DNA of 64,000 nt from Streptomyces sp. SID12501 (GTDB lineage Bacteria; Actinomycetota; Actinomycetes; Streptomycetales; Streptomycetaceae). Position numbers and translations under genes: made by a program. The stretch spans positions 178,433-242,432 of the forward strand of contig NZ_JAAGLU010000012.1 in NCBI RefSeq assembly GCF_010550245.1, in the 5' to 3' direction. How positions within the stretch are numbered: the stretch's first letter is position 1; the number at the start of each line of letters is the position of its first letter. Shown here one piece after another: positions 45,168-54,833 of the stretch. Below the pieces are notes generated by a model. That model was not told the DNA's origin, made no database searches, and saw only the letters and a program-made list of their open reading frames with translations.

Positions 45168-46643
45168 TCAGCTGTCCAGCACCATGAGGGCGGCCATCAT
45201 GCCCTCGTCCTCGTGCTGGAGCAGATGGCAGTGGAGCATGTACATGTATGTGGAGTCGGTGAAGTCGGTGAACTTCATCGCGATCTTGATGGAGCCGCCG
45301 CCGACCACCTCGTAGGTGTCGAACCAGCCCAGGTCGGTGCCGGTGGGCGCGACTCCGTTGATCGAGATCAGCTGGAACGGCACGTCATGCAGATGGAAGG
45401 AGTGTTCCAGCTGCGTGGAGTTGGTGACCGTCCAGATCTCCTCGGCGTCGAGGGTGGTCGAGATCATCGCCATCCCGGCCATGGTGGTCCCGGCCTTGCC
45501 GTTGATGAGCATCGTCGTGCCCTGCTGTCCCAGGGTGATCGTGCGGGCGGTGAAGCCGGTCGTGTCGTAGCGGGTGATCGTGTTGAGCGCGCTCGGCAGG
45601 TCGGCGGGGGTGTCGGAGGCGTCCGGCGTGACGGTCAGGAAGTTGTACGTGCCGCTGCCGCCGCGCACCCAGCCGGTGGTGACGACGGTCTGCAGGGTCA
45701 CCGCGGCGCTGAGGTCGAGGACGAACTCGGCGCGGGCGCCCGCCACCAGCCGGATGGAGGTCACCTCGGCGGCCGTGGTCAGGTAGCCCTGGTCGGTGGC
45801 GATCTGGGTGAGGGTCCCGCCGTCGCTGCGCTGGATGGTCATGATGTCGGAGGGTGAGGCGTTGAGCACCCGGAACCGTGTACGGGTCTTGGTGGCCGTG
45901 AAGCTGAGGGTGGTGGCGTCGACGTTGGTGCCGTTGCACAGCACCGGATAGACCAGGCCGGAGGTGAGGTAGCCGGCCAGGTCGTACTTGACGTCGCCCG
46001 AGGTGCTGGAGGCCAGGCACTGCAGGACCAGCGGGATGTCGTCGACGCCGTACTCGCTGGGCAGCGCGGCCGAGGCGTCCGAGTCGTCCTCGACGATGAT
46101 CATCCCGGCCAGGCCGTGGACGACCTGCTCGGCCGTGGTGCCCAGGGCGTGCGGGTGGTACCAGAGCGTCTTGGCCTCGTCCTTGATCTCGAACGTGGGC
46201 GACCAGGTCGTACCGTCGGCGAAGGCGTTCTGCGGGCCGCCGTCCATCTTCGGCGGGATGTGGGCGCCGTGGAAGTGGACGGTGGTGTCGGCGCCCAGGT
46301 CGTTGGTGATGTTCAGCAGGACGGTGCTGCCGTTGGTCCACTTCATGGTCGGGCCGAGGTACGACCCGTTGTAGCCGGCCGACGTACTGCTGACGCCGCT
46401 GACCACCTCGTGCGTCCCGGTCTGCGCGGTCAGGGTGAACGTGGTGGTGCCGTCGGAGGTGGTGCCCTCAAGCAGGTCCGGGATGTTCAGGGTGGTGCCG
46501 GCCGCCGAGGCCTTGAAGGCGTTGCCGTCGGTCAGCAGGGCGAAGGTCGCCCCCGCCGCGCCGACGGCCGCCAGCCCCGCCGCCCCGGCCATTCCGCCGA
46601 GGAACTTCCGCCGGTGCAGACCCTTGCTCTTCGATTCGCTCAT
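45168..46643 (-). CDS. Exported multicopper oxidase
   Basis: The 491-residue protein has a twin-arginine signal (HRRKFLGGMAGAAG). Three cupredoxin domains carry the copper ligands: VHFHGAHIP and WYHPHALGTTAEQ in the N-terminal part, HSFHLHDVPFQL and MLHCHLLQHEDEGMM (type 1 Cys with axial Met) at the C-terminus. It belongs with CueO, bilirubin oxidase and similar laccase-like enzymes. Roles in copper tolerance or phenol oxidation are usual. It sits leftward between cysteine desulfurase and mnmA, together with the amidase. Confidence 0.94.
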   Translation of the reverse strand: MSESKSKGLHRRKFLGGMAGAAGLAAVGAAGATFALLTDGNAFKASAAGTTLNIPDLLEGTTSDGTTTFTLTAQTGTHEVVSGVSSTSAGYNGSYLGPTMKWTNGSTVLLNITNDLGADTTVHFHGAHIPPKMDGGPQNAFADGTTWSPTFEIKDEAKTLWYHPHALGTTAEQVVHGLAGMIIVEDDSDASAALPSEYGVDDIPLVLQCLASSTSGDVKYDLAGYLTSGLVYPVLCNGTNVDATTLSFTATKTRTRFRVLNASPSDIMTIQRSDGGTLTQIATDQGYLTTAAEVTSIRLVAGARAEFVLDLSAAVTLQTVVTTGWVRGGSGTYNFLTVTPDASDTPADLPSALNTITRYDTTGFTARTITLGQQGTTMLINGKAGTTMAGMAMISTTLDAEEIWTVTNSTQLEHSFHLHDVPFQLISINGVAPTGTDLGWFDTYEVVGGGSIKIAMKFTDFTDSTYMYMLHCHLLQHEDEGMMAALMVLDS

Positions 46644-46867
46644 GGCAGCGGAGCTTTGGGCTAAGGGCTGTGTAAAGACTGGGCCGAACTTGGGAAGTTC
46701 CCCTGGAACCTGTGGAAACCGGAAGCCTCTGTCCGATCCTCAACTGCATGAGAGTGAATGCGAGTTGGCGTCGGGCTGGTCAGCATCGGGGGACGGGACA
46801 CTTCGGGCGGCCGGCGCTCATCAATCGCTCACGATCTACGTGGCTGTGACATAGATCACGATGATCT

Positions 46868-47533
46868 TCAGGTGGTGCTGGTGGAGGCCTCTTCGACCAG
46901 CCGCAGGTACCTCTTCCAGTCCCACCCCTTCCCGGGGTCGGTGTGGTCCGTGCCCGGTACCTCCACATGCCCGATGATGTGCTCCCGGTCGACGGGTATG
47001 CCGTACCGCGCGCAGACCCTCGCCGTCAGCCGCGCCGAGGCGGCGTACATCGCGTCCGTGAAGTCCTCCGGCTTCTCCACGAAGCCCTCGTGCTCGATGC
47101 CGACGCTCCGCTCGTTGTACTCCCGGTTGCCCGCGTGGTACGCCACGTCCAGCTCGCGGATCAGCTGCGTGACCTGCCCGTTCCTCCGGACGATGTAGTG
47201 CGCCGCCGCGCCGTGCGCCGGGTCCCGGAAGACCTTCACCGCGCTCGCGTAACTGCCCTGCGTGACGTGGATGACCACCCGGTCCACGTCGTAGTCGTCG
47301 GGCCGGTCCGCCATCCGCCAGTTCGCCGACGAGGCCGCCACCCAGCGCGCCCCCGCGTAGTCGACGTCGCCCTCCTTGCGCGGCTTGGACACCCCGGGCA
47401 TCCGCCACCACAGCCGCGTCAGCTCGTCCCGCGCGAGCACGCCGGTCGCGACGGCGGCCACCGCCCCGCCGATGAGCAGGGAGCGCCGTCCGATCCGCCG
47501 GTCGCCGTCCCGCGCAGACTGTGTTTCCTCCAT
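46868..47533 (-). CDS. N-acetylmuramoyl-L-alanine amidase (amidase_2 family), exported
   Basis: The 221-residue protein has a signal or membrane anchor with a twin-arginine-like RRSLLIGGAVAAVATG. The amidase_2 domain has zinc His in VVIHVTQGSY, AAHYIVRRNGQVTQLI, SVGIEHEGFVEKP, and the second His/Asp set in HIIGHVEVPGTDHTDPG. It cleaves peptide from glycan in the cell wall. The start at ATG 47533 is the best available but lacks a strong ribosome site; a longer frame continues upstream over mnmA without family similarity. Confidence 0.9.
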   Translation of the reverse strand: MEETQSARDGDRRIGRRSLLIGGAVAAVATGVLARDELTRLWWRMPGVSKPRKEGDVDYAGARWVAASSANWRMADRPDDYDVDRVVIHVTQGSYASAVKVFRDPAHGAAAHYIVRRNGQVTQLIRELDVAYHAGNREYNERSVGIEHEGFVEKPEDFTDAMYAASARLTARVCARYGIPVDREHIIGHVEVPGTDHTDPGKGWDWKRYLRLVEEASTSTT

Positions 47534-47593
47534 GTCAGCGTGAACGGATACTCGCGCGCCCCGGTTCCCGGCGCCCCGTACCCTTGAGGGGTT

Positions 47594-48721
47594 ATGACTC
47601 ACACCTCGCAGCAGCCCCTCCGCGTACTGGCCGCCATGTCCGGCGGCGTGGACTCCGCCGTAGCCGCCGCCCGCGCGGCACAAGCCGGCCATGACGTCAC
47701 AGGCGTCCACCTCGCCCTGTCGGCGAACCCGCAGTCGTTCCGCACGGGCGCGCGTGGCTGTTGCACCATCGAGGACTCCCGCGACGCCCGCCGCGCGGCC
47801 GACGTCATCGGCATCCCCTTCTACGTGTGGGACCTCGCCGAGCGCTTCCGCGAGGACGTGGTCGACGACTTCGTCGCCGAGTACGAGGCGGGGCGCACCC
47901 CGAACCCGTGCCTGCGCTGCAACGAGAAGATCAAGTTCGCCGCGCTCCTCGACAAGGCCCTCGCCCTCGGCTTCGACGCGGTCTGCACGGGCCACTACGC
48001 GCAGGTGATCGTCCACGAGGACGGCACGCGCGAGCTGCACCGCGCCTCCGACATGGCCAAGGACCAGAGTTACGTCCTCGGGGTGCTCGACGACCGGCAG
48101 CTCGCCCACGCGATGTTCCCCCTCGGGGACACCGTCACCACGAAGGACGAGATCCGCGCCGAGGCCGAGCGGCGCGGCCTCGCGGTCGCCAAGAAGCCCG
48201 ACTCGCACGACATCTGCTTCATCGCCGACGGCGACACCCAGGGCTTCCTGGCGGGCCGCCTCGGCCGCGCCGAGGGTGACATCGTCGACGAGTCCGGCGC
48301 GAAGATCGGCTCGCACGAGGGCGCGTACGGCTTCACCATCGGCCAGCGCAAGGGCCTGCGCATCGGCACCCCGGCAGCCGACGGCAAGCCGCGCTACGTC
48401 CTCGACATCTCCCCGGTCGACAACACGGTGACGGTCGGTCCGGCCGCCGCCCTCGACGTCGACGCCCTCACCGCGATCAGGCCCCGCTGGTGCGGAGCGG
48501 CCCCCACCGGACCCGGCACCTACACCGCCCAGCTGCGCGCCCACGGCGGCGAGACCGAGGTGAGTGCCGAACTGGTCGACGGCACCCTGGAGGTCACGTT
48601 CACCGAGCCCGTGCGCGGGGTGGCGCCGGGCCAGGCGATCGTCCTGTACGACGGCACCCGCGTCGTCGGCTCGGCGACGATCGCCACGACGAACCGGGCC
48701 GCGGCGGGCGCCACGGCGTGA
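47594..48721 (+). CDS. mnmA: tRNA-specific 2-thiouridylase
   Basis: The 375-residue enzyme adds sulfur to U34 of tRNAs for Lys, Glu and Gln. The PP-loop AAMSGGVDSAVAAARA opens the protein. Catalytic cysteines lie in NPCLRCNEKIKF and HDICFIADGD, and the region TIGQRKGLRIG is conserved. It is divergent from the amidase gene by 60 bp. Sulfur would come from the cysteine desulfurase encoded 2.6 kb upstream. Confidence 0.96.
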   Translation: MTHTSQQPLRVLAAMSGGVDSAVAAARAAQAGHDVTGVHLALSANPQSFRTGARGCCTIEDSRDARRAADVIGIPFYVWDLAERFREDVVDDFVAEYEAGRTPNPCLRCNEKIKFAALLDKALALGFDAVCTGHYAQVIVHEDGTRELHRASDMAKDQSYVLGVLDDRQLAHAMFPLGDTVTTKDEIRAEAERRGLAVAKKPDSHDICFIADGDTQGFLAGRLGRAEGDIVDESGAKIGSHEGAYGFTIGQRKGLRIGTPAADGKPRYVLDISPVDNTVTVGPAAALDVDALTAIRPRWCGAAPTGPGTYTAQLRAHGGETEVSAELVDGTLEVTFTEPVRGVAPGQAIVLYDGTRVVGSATIATTNRAAAGATA

Positions 48722-48840
48722 TCATCGAGGGCTCGCAGGAGCTGGCACCGTCCGACTACTCGGCATAGGCTGGCCGTCGCGGAAGGTCCGCACAGTGTGA
48801 GCCGGCGGCGGGACCTCCCCGCCCCTTCGGGAGGTGGACG

Positions 48841-50130
48841 GTGCTCCTGCGCTTTCGAGTCGCGAACCACCGCTCGATCCGGGGCGAGGCCGAGCTGACA
48901 CTTGTCGCCGCAGCAGCCGGTGCCGACAGCATCGCGCGTGACAGCGGGATCGCTCAGGACGGTGGCGAGTCCGTGTCGGTGCTACCGGTGGCCGGGATCT
49001 TCGGTGCGAACGCTTCCGGCAAGAGCAACCTGCTCAGCGCGTTCGACGACATGCGGCAGGCGGTGCGTACCTCCTTCGCCGACTGGGCCAAGTATCCCGG
49101 GGTTCCCCACCGCCAGCCCTTCAAGCTGGACGCCGCCAGCGCCGAGGAGACCACCCTTTTCGAGGTCGACCTGGTCCTCGGCGCCCGCACCCCCGTCCGT
49201 TACACGTACGGCTTCGAACTCTCCGACGACCGGGTCGAGGCCGAATGGCTGCACGCCTATCCGGGCGGCGTCCGGCAGGTCTGGTTCGACAGGGAAGCGG
49301 ACCGCCCGGCGGAGGACGGCGACGAGTACCTCTTCGAGAGCCCGGCCTTCACAGGCCGCCGAGACGACCTGGTCGCGCTCACCCGGCCGAACGCCCTCTT
49401 CCTCTCCACCGCGGCCACCCTCAACGACCCTCAACTGTCCGCCCTGCACCGCTGGTTCCTGAACAACCTGTGGCTGATGACCCCGGGCAAGGACATCAGT
49501 CACCGTACCGACTGGACCAAGCGCCGTCTCACCGAACTCCACGACAACACCGGCTACCGCGAACGACTCGTCCAGCTCCTGGCCGCCGCCGACCTGGGCG
49601 TCACCGGCTTCGACCTCGACCCGGACACCGGTGCGGTCTCTCTTCGGCACGGGACGGAGGGGGCGGAAGCGGTGGCCCTGGACTTCCTCACCGAGGAAAG
49701 CTTCGGTACGCACGCCTGGTTCGCTTTCCTCGGCCCGATGCTCACCGTCCTCGACAACGGGACGACGCTGCTGGTCGACGAGCTCGACTCCAGTCTCCAC
49801 CCCACGCTGGCCGCCGAGGTCGTCCGCCTCTTCCAGGACCGCAGGGCCAACACCAAGGGCGCCCAGCTGATCTTCACCACCCACGACGCCACGCTGCTCG
49901 GCAACGCGGTGCTGGACCGTCCGCTCGGCCGCGATCAGGTATGGCTCACCGCGAAGACGAAGTCCGGCGTGAGCGAGCTGTATCCGCTGGTCGCCGCCCA
50001 TCCGGAGGAGGGCGAGGACCTGGAGCGCGGCTATCTGCGTGGCCGGTACGGAGGGGTGCCTCGGGTGACCCCGGGCGAGATCGCCCGCGAGGTGTCCTGG
50101 CTTGAGGAGAAGGCGGCAGCGACGGCGTGA
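48841..50130 (+). CDS. AAA-family ATPase, RloA/AbiLi-like
   Basis: The 429-residue protein starts at a GTG and opens LLRFRVANHRSIRGEAELTL, the start of AAA_15/AAA_21 ATPases of the OLD/RloA type. Walker A is GIFGANASGKSNLLSAF (about 56-72), Walker B is TTLLVDELDSSLHPTL and the His switch IFTTHDATLLGN follows. The signature-like LTEESFGT comes before Walker B. A RloB gene follows 22 bp later. This pairing is known from restriction-linked rlo genes and from the AbiL abortive-infection system. It likely senses phage infection. Confidence 0.88.
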   Translation: MLLRFRVANHRSIRGEAELTLVAAAAGADSIARDSGIAQDGGESVSVLPVAGIFGANASGKSNLLSAFDDMRQAVRTSFADWAKYPGVPHRQPFKLDAASAEETTLFEVDLVLGARTPVRYTYGFELSDDRVEAEWLHAYPGGVRQVWFDREADRPAEDGDEYLFESPAFTGRRDDLVALTRPNALFLSTAATLNDPQLSALHRWFLNNLWLMTPGKDISHRTDWTKRRLTELHDNTGYRERLVQLLAAADLGVTGFDLDPDTGAVSLRHGTEGAEAVALDFLTEESFGTHAWFAFLGPMLTVLDNGTTLLVDELDSSLHPTLAAEVVRLFQDRRANTKGAQLIFTTHDATLLGNAVLDRPLGRDQVWLTAKTKSGVSELYPLVAAHPEEGEDLERGYLRGRYGGVPRVTPGEIAREVSWLEEKAAATA

Positions 50131-50152
50131 GCGGGCGGGGTGGGCACGGAGC

Positions 50153-50920
50153 ATGAGCAGCAAGCGCAGGTCGAAGAAGGACGCGGCGAGCACGGTGATG
50201 CCGCCGCAGGCGCCTCCTTCGCGGTACTCACGTCGCGAGCGGGTGCTGTACGTGGGATGCGAGGGCGAGGTGACCGAGTACGACTACCTGCGGTACCTCA
50301 ACAAGCAGTTCGGGAGCGGGGACAGTGAGACGGGCCGACCGGCCTTCACCATCAAGCCGGTCCGCAAGGCCGACGGCCTGATCCCGTCCCGTACCGTCAA
50401 GGCGGTGGTCGAGGCCGCGCAGGGGGAGGACGAGACCTGGGTGCTCTTCGACCGGGACAGCCACCACGACATCCCCGAGGCGTTCGAGGCCGCAGCGGAC
50501 TCGGACACCGAGGTCTGCTTCTCCCACCCCTCGTTCGAGCTGTGGCTGCTGCTGCACTTCCAGCCGTTCGGTGGCGCCCAGGGCGCTGCGAAGAACACGT
50601 ACGTCCTGGAGAAGCTGCGCAAGGCCGACCCCGCGTACAAGCGGTTCGACAAGCCCGACAAGGGGTTGGGCGACGCCCGCACCAAGGCGCTGAAGGACAA
50701 TGAGGCGGCGGCGGTGCAGCACGCGCGAGCCTTGGTCGGTCAGTGTGAGCACGGTTCGTGCAAGCCCGCCAACGCCACGTTCGAGGCTCCGAAGTACGGT
50801 CGCTCGGACAAGGAACGGGCCGCCCGCTCGGGGCACGCCAAGAGCTGCGAGGTCCTGACCCGCGACCCGTCCACGGACGTGTGGCGACTCCTGGTGAGTC
50901 TGGGCATAGTCGAGGTCTGA
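50153..50920 (+). CDS. rloB: RloB-family protein (AbiLii-like)
   Basis: The 255-residue protein has RloB features: a basic N-terminus, RVLYVGCEGEVTEYDYLRYL, TWVLFDRDSHHD, and CFSHPSFELWLLLHFQPF. The acidic residues (Glu in the first strand, DRD in the second) are consistent with a TOPRIM-like metal site, so nuclease activity is plausible. It is the probable effector of the ATPase upstream. The ATG at 50153 is used, but its ribosome site is too close; an upstream TTG is possible. Confidence 0.87.
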   Translation: MSSKRRSKKDAASTVMPPQAPPSRYSRRERVLYVGCEGEVTEYDYLRYLNKQFGSGDSETGRPAFTIKPVRKADGLIPSRTVKAVVEAAQGEDETWVLFDRDSHHDIPEAFEAAADSDTEVCFSHPSFELWLLLHFQPFGGAQGAAKNTYVLEKLRKADPAYKRFDKPDKGLGDARTKALKDNEAAAVQHARALVGQCEHGSCKPANATFEAPKYGRSDKERAARSGHAKSCEVLTRDPSTDVWRLLVSLGIVEV

Positions 50921-51040
50921 GCGACGGTCGTGCGCCTCGGTGTACAGCGGCGGTTGTCCGGTTCCGCGCGGGTTAACTCCCGCACCGGCGGGCCGTCTAA
51001 TCTGCCGTAGCACCTCCATTTCCTTACGAAGGATCAGCGC

Positions 51041-53656
51041 GTGGCCAGAATCACCCTGCCCGAGCTCGAACGCCATCTCTTCTCGGCCGCCGACATCCTG
51101 CGCGGTCGGATGGACGCTTCCGAGTACCGCGACTTCATCTTCGGGATGCTCTTCCTGAAGCGGGCCTCGGACGAGTTCGAGCCGGAGTGGAAGCGGGTGT
51201 ACGAGGAGCGGCTCGCGCAGACCGGCGGCGACGAGGAGAAGGCGCTGGCCAAGGCGAACAACCCGGCCGCCTATCCGCGCGTCTTCTATGTGCCGCCGCG
51301 AGCGCGCTGGTGGCGTGGACCGCACCACGACCCGGAGACGCCGCAGAGCCCGGCGCCCGGCATCATGGCCCTCACCGAGAAGGTCGGCCAGGGCCTCGAC
51401 GAGGCTCTGGTGGCGCTGCAGGAGGGCAACGACCTGCTCGCGGGCATCGCCTCGCACATCAGCTTCAACGAGGTGGTCGGCACCAAGCCGCGCTTCACCG
51501 ATCCCGAACTCCGTTCACTGGTCCGGCACTTCAGCCTCTACCGGCTGCGCAACGAGGACTTCGAGTTCCCCGACATGCTGGGTGCGGCCTACGAGTACCT
51601 TCTCGGCCGGTTCGCGGACACGGCCGGCCAGCGCGGCGGCGAGTTCTTCACGCCGCGTTCGGTGGTACGGATGATGGTGCGCCTGGTCGACCCGCGGCCC
51701 GGGGAGTCGGTGTACGACCCGTGCGCGGGCTCCGGCGGCATGCTGGTCGCGGCCCGCGAGCACGTCGAGGAACACGGCGGCGACCCTGAGGAACTGTCGG
51801 TCAACGGGCAGGACAAGAACGGCCCGTCCTGGTCCATGGCCAGCATGAACATGGTCCTGCACGGCATCCACACCTTCGACCTCCAGCACGGTGACACGCT
51901 CGCCGAGCCGCTCCACCTCGACGAGAACGGGCGGCTGCGCAAGTTCTCGGCGATCTTGTCCAACCCTCCGTTCTCGCTCCCGTACGACGAGGACGCCGTC
52001 GCCGAGGCCGACGAGGACCACGGCAAGCGGATGCACTGGGGCTGGACGCCCGGCAGCGGCAAGAAGGCCGACCTGATGTTCGTCCAGCACATGGTGTCGG
52101 TTCTGGAGGAGGACGGCGGACGGGCGGCCGTCGTCATGCCGTACGGGGTGCTTTTCCGGGGCGGCAAGGAACGCGAGATCCGTATCGGGATGCTGGAGGA
52201 CGACTGCGTCGAGGCCGTCATCGGCCTCGGCCCGAACCTGTTCTACGGCGCGGGCGTCCCGGCCTGCATCCTGATCCTGCGGCCCCGGCACGGGAAGACC
52301 GACCCGAAGCGCTTGAAGAAGGTCCTCTTCATCAACGCCGACCGGGACTTCACGCCCGGCCGCAACCAGAACGAACTCGGCCCCGAACACGTCGAGAAGA
52401 TCGTCACGGTCTTCCGCGAATGGCGCCTCATCGACGGCTACTCGCGCGAGGTCCACCGCGACGAGCTCCTCGCCCCCGACGCGAAGGGCGTCCCCGAGGC
52501 GAACTTCAACATCCGCCGCTGGGTGGACAATTCACCGCCCGCGGAGCCGCAGGACGTACGGGCGCATCTGTACGGGGGTGTGCCCGTCACCGAAGTCGCG
52601 GCCAAGGAGGGGCTGTTCAAGGCGTACGGAGTCGACGCCGGTTCGCTGTTCGCGCGCCGGGACGGTGACGCGGATACGGATACGGGCTCAGGTGACTACT
52701 ACGACTTCCTGCCGGAGGGCGCGGAGGCGACGGCCGCCCGTATTCCGCGACTGGCATACGCGCGGGAGGCGGAGCTGCGCGAGACGTACGACGAGTGGTG
52801 GTCGAAGAGCTCCGGTCTCTTCGCGCGGCTCGCGGCGGACAGGAAGTTGATGGACCTGCGCAGCGGGCTTCTCGACGGGTTCACGGCCGCGGTCGGCGGG
52901 GCCGGGGTCCTGGACGAGTTCACGACGGCCGGCATCGTCGCCGCGTGGTGGACGGAGAACCGCTACGACATGAAGGCCCTCGCGGCGGGCGGCTTCGAGC
53001 GGGTCCTGGAAGGCTGGGTCGACTCCGTCGAGGCGATCGTCGACCCGGCGGTCCCAGGTGACGGCGCGGAGGATGCGAAGCGCTCGTCGGTCTCCCCGGC
53101 GGAGCGGCGCCGGGCCCTCGACCAGCCGGTGGTACGGGAGTTGATCCCGGAGTTCCTGGAGGCGGTCAAGGTGGCCGACAAGGCTCTCGCGGAGGCGGAG
53201 GCCGCGGCGAAGACGGCGGCTGAGGCGAAGTCGGCGGTGGTGGACGCGGGTACGGACACGGACGACGAGTCCGAGTCCGGTGAACCGGCGGAGCCGGTCG
53301 CCCCGGAGCAACTCGCCGCCCTGGACAAGGCGTTGGCAGCGGCCAAGAAGGCCTTGACAGCGGCGCGCAAGAAGCGCAAGGAACTGGACGACAGTTTCCT
53401 GTTGAAGCTCAAGAAGGCGGCCGATGGGAAGTTGTCCGAACCGGGCGGCCCGGAGGAAGTCGGCCTCGCGGTTCTTCGACGCGACCTGTCCGAACGCCTG
53501 AACGTGGCGCTTGCGACGGGCCGCCGCGAGATCGTCGCCTCCTTCCGACGCTGGGCCGAGAAGTACGCGGTGTCGTTGACGGACCTGGAAGAGACTGGCG
53601 ACGACGCGGCGAAGGGGCTTGCGGAGTGGCTGGGGGTGCTGGGTTATGGGCGTTGA
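51041..53656 (+). CDS. hsdM: Type I restriction-modification methyltransferase subunit
   Basis: The 871-residue protein starts at a GTG behind AAGGATC. It has the HsdM N-terminal helical domain (LERHLFSAADILRGRMDASE), the AdoMet motif DPCAGSGGML (about 226-235) and the catalytic SNPPFSLPY (about 306-314), typical of N6-adenine methylases. It is much longer than the usual ~520 residues: beyond residue 560 there is an extension with an Ala/Lys/Glu-rich probable coiled coil (about 705-790). Its stop overlaps the hsdS start by 11 bp. Confidence 0.95.
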   Translation: MARITLPELERHLFSAADILRGRMDASEYRDFIFGMLFLKRASDEFEPEWKRVYEERLAQTGGDEEKALAKANNPAAYPRVFYVPPRARWWRGPHHDPETPQSPAPGIMALTEKVGQGLDEALVALQEGNDLLAGIASHISFNEVVGTKPRFTDPELRSLVRHFSLYRLRNEDFEFPDMLGAAYEYLLGRFADTAGQRGGEFFTPRSVVRMMVRLVDPRPGESVYDPCAGSGGMLVAAREHVEEHGGDPEELSVNGQDKNGPSWSMASMNMVLHGIHTFDLQHGDTLAEPLHLDENGRLRKFSAILSNPPFSLPYDEDAVAEADEDHGKRMHWGWTPGSGKKADLMFVQHMVSVLEEDGGRAAVVMPYGVLFRGGKEREIRIGMLEDDCVEAVIGLGPNLFYGAGVPACILILRPRHGKTDPKRLKKVLFINADRDFTPGRNQNELGPEHVEKIVTVFREWRLIDGYSREVHRDELLAPDAKGVPEANFNIRRWVDNSPPAEPQDVRAHLYGGVPVTEVAAKEGLFKAYGVDAGSLFARRDGDADTDTGSGDYYDFLPEGAEATAARIPRLAYAREAELRETYDEWWSKSSGLFARLAADRKLMDLRSGLLDGFTAAVGGAGVLDEFTTAGIVAAWWTENRYDMKALAAGGFERVLEGWVDSVEAIVDPAVPGDGAEDAKRSSVSPAERRRALDQPVVRELIPEFLEAVKVADKALAEAEAAAKTAAEAKSAVVDAGTDTDDESESGEPAEPVAPEQLAALDKALAAAKKALTAARKKRKELDDSFLLKLKKAADGKLSEPGGPEEVGLAVLRRDLSERLNVALATGRREIVASFRRWAEKYAVSLTDLEETGDDAAKGLAEWLGVLGYGR

Positions 53657-54833
53657 GGTTCGACTGGCCAGCGTGCTGGAGACGCCGCCGAAAAACGGCT
53701 ACTCGCCGAAGGACGTTCCGGAGTGGACAGGGCTCAAGGCGCTCGGGCTCGGGTGCCTGACACCCAGAGGATTTGCGCCGAGCCAGTTGAAGAACGTGCC
53801 GGACAGCGCGATGGCACGCCGGTTCATGTTGGCTGACGGAGACTTGCTGATGAGCCGGGCCAATACGCGTGAATTGGTCGGCCTCGCAGGCCGCTTCACG
53901 CAAATCGGGGCGGCGTGCATCTACCCGGACCTCATGATGAGGCTGCGCCCGAAGGCGAAGCAGTGCCTCTCCGGGTACCTAGAGATCGTGCTCCGGTCTG
54001 CAGCTGTCCGGCGGGCGGTTCAGGCGGGAGCGCGCGGCACGAGCGAGAGCATGGTCAAGATCAGTGCGTCTCTGGTCGGGGACCTGCGGATCCCCTTGCC
54101 GCCGCTGTCCGAACAACGCGACATCGTCGCCGCGCACGAGGCGTTCGAGCGGCGGATCGGGGCGCTGGAGCGAGAGCTGGCCAAACTGGCCACGCTACGG
54201 AGAGGGGTCGTCGACGAACAGGCCGGAGGGCTTGATGCACGACTTGGTGACCTACTCACTGAGAGCCCGAAGAACGGCTATTCGGCGTCCGAGGTCCATG
54301 AGTGGACCGGGATGCTCGTTCTGGGGCTCGGCTGCTTGACCAACGATGGGTTCGTTCCTCGCCAGTTGAAGCGGATCCCGAAGTCGCCGCTCGCTGAGCG
54401 CTTCCGTCTGGCTGACGGAGACTTGCTGATGAGCCGGGCCAACACCCGTGAACTCGTGGGCCTCGCCGTACGTTTCAGGGATGTCGGTCAGCCGTGCAGT
54501 TATCCGGACCTCATGATGCGATTGAGGCCGGACGAGGACCGATGCCTCACCGCGTACCTGGAGCTGGTACTTGGTTCTTCCCGCGTCCGGCGTGATGTGC
54601 AGGCAGGCGCACGAGGAACCAGTGAGAGCATGGTCAAGATCAGCGCGGGCACAGTGCAATCGCTGAGTATCCCCCTGCCGACGATTGCAGAGCAGCAGAA
54701 GGCGGTCGACGCAGTCACGTCGGTTGACCGGCGGGTCGCCACTGTACGAGCACTGCTCGACAAGCTCCGTGTCACCCAACGGGCCGTAGTCGAAGACCTG
54801 CTCAGCGGCCGGTCCCGAGTGAATCGGACCTGA
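53646..54833 (+). CDS. hsdS: Type I restriction specificity subunit with twin TRDs
   Basis: The 395-residue protein starts at ATG 53646 inside the hsdM end. It has two target-recognition domains (about 10-150 and 207-345), each followed by a helical spacer (EQRDIVAAHEAFERRIGALE; EQQKAVDAVTSVDRRVATV). The two TRDs are about two-thirds identical by hand alignment, sharing ADGDLLMSRANTRELVGLA, YPDLMMRLRP and QAGARGTSESMVKISA. At DNA level 53831-53863 and 54410-54442 are identical over 33 bp. Ordinary HsdS proteins have different TRDs and asymmetric sites; this one should read a symmetric, palindromic bipartite site. Confidence 0.95.
   Translation: MGVEVRLASVLETPPKNGYSPKDVPEWTGLKALGLGCLTPRGFAPSQLKNVPDSAMARRFMLADGDLLMSRANTRELVGLAGRFTQIGAACIYPDLMMRLRPKAKQCLSGYLEIVLRSAAVRRAVQAGARGTSESMVKISASLVGDLRIPLPPLSEQRDIVAAHEAFERRIGALERELAKLATLRRGVVDEQAGGLDARLGDLLTESPKNGYSASEVHEWTGMLVLGLGCLTNDGFVPRQLKRIPKSPLAERFRLADGDLLMSRANTRELVGLAVRFRDVGQPCSYPDLMMRLRPDEDRCLTAYLELVLGSSRVRRDVQAGARGTSESMVKISAGTVQSLSIPLPTIAEQQKAVDAVTSVDRRVATVRALLDKLRVTQRAVVEDLLSGRSRVNRT

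Noticed and set aside
47534..48544. Upstream extension of the amidase frame
   Set aside because: It lies antisense to mnmA and resembles no protein; the amidase signal peptide starts at 47533.
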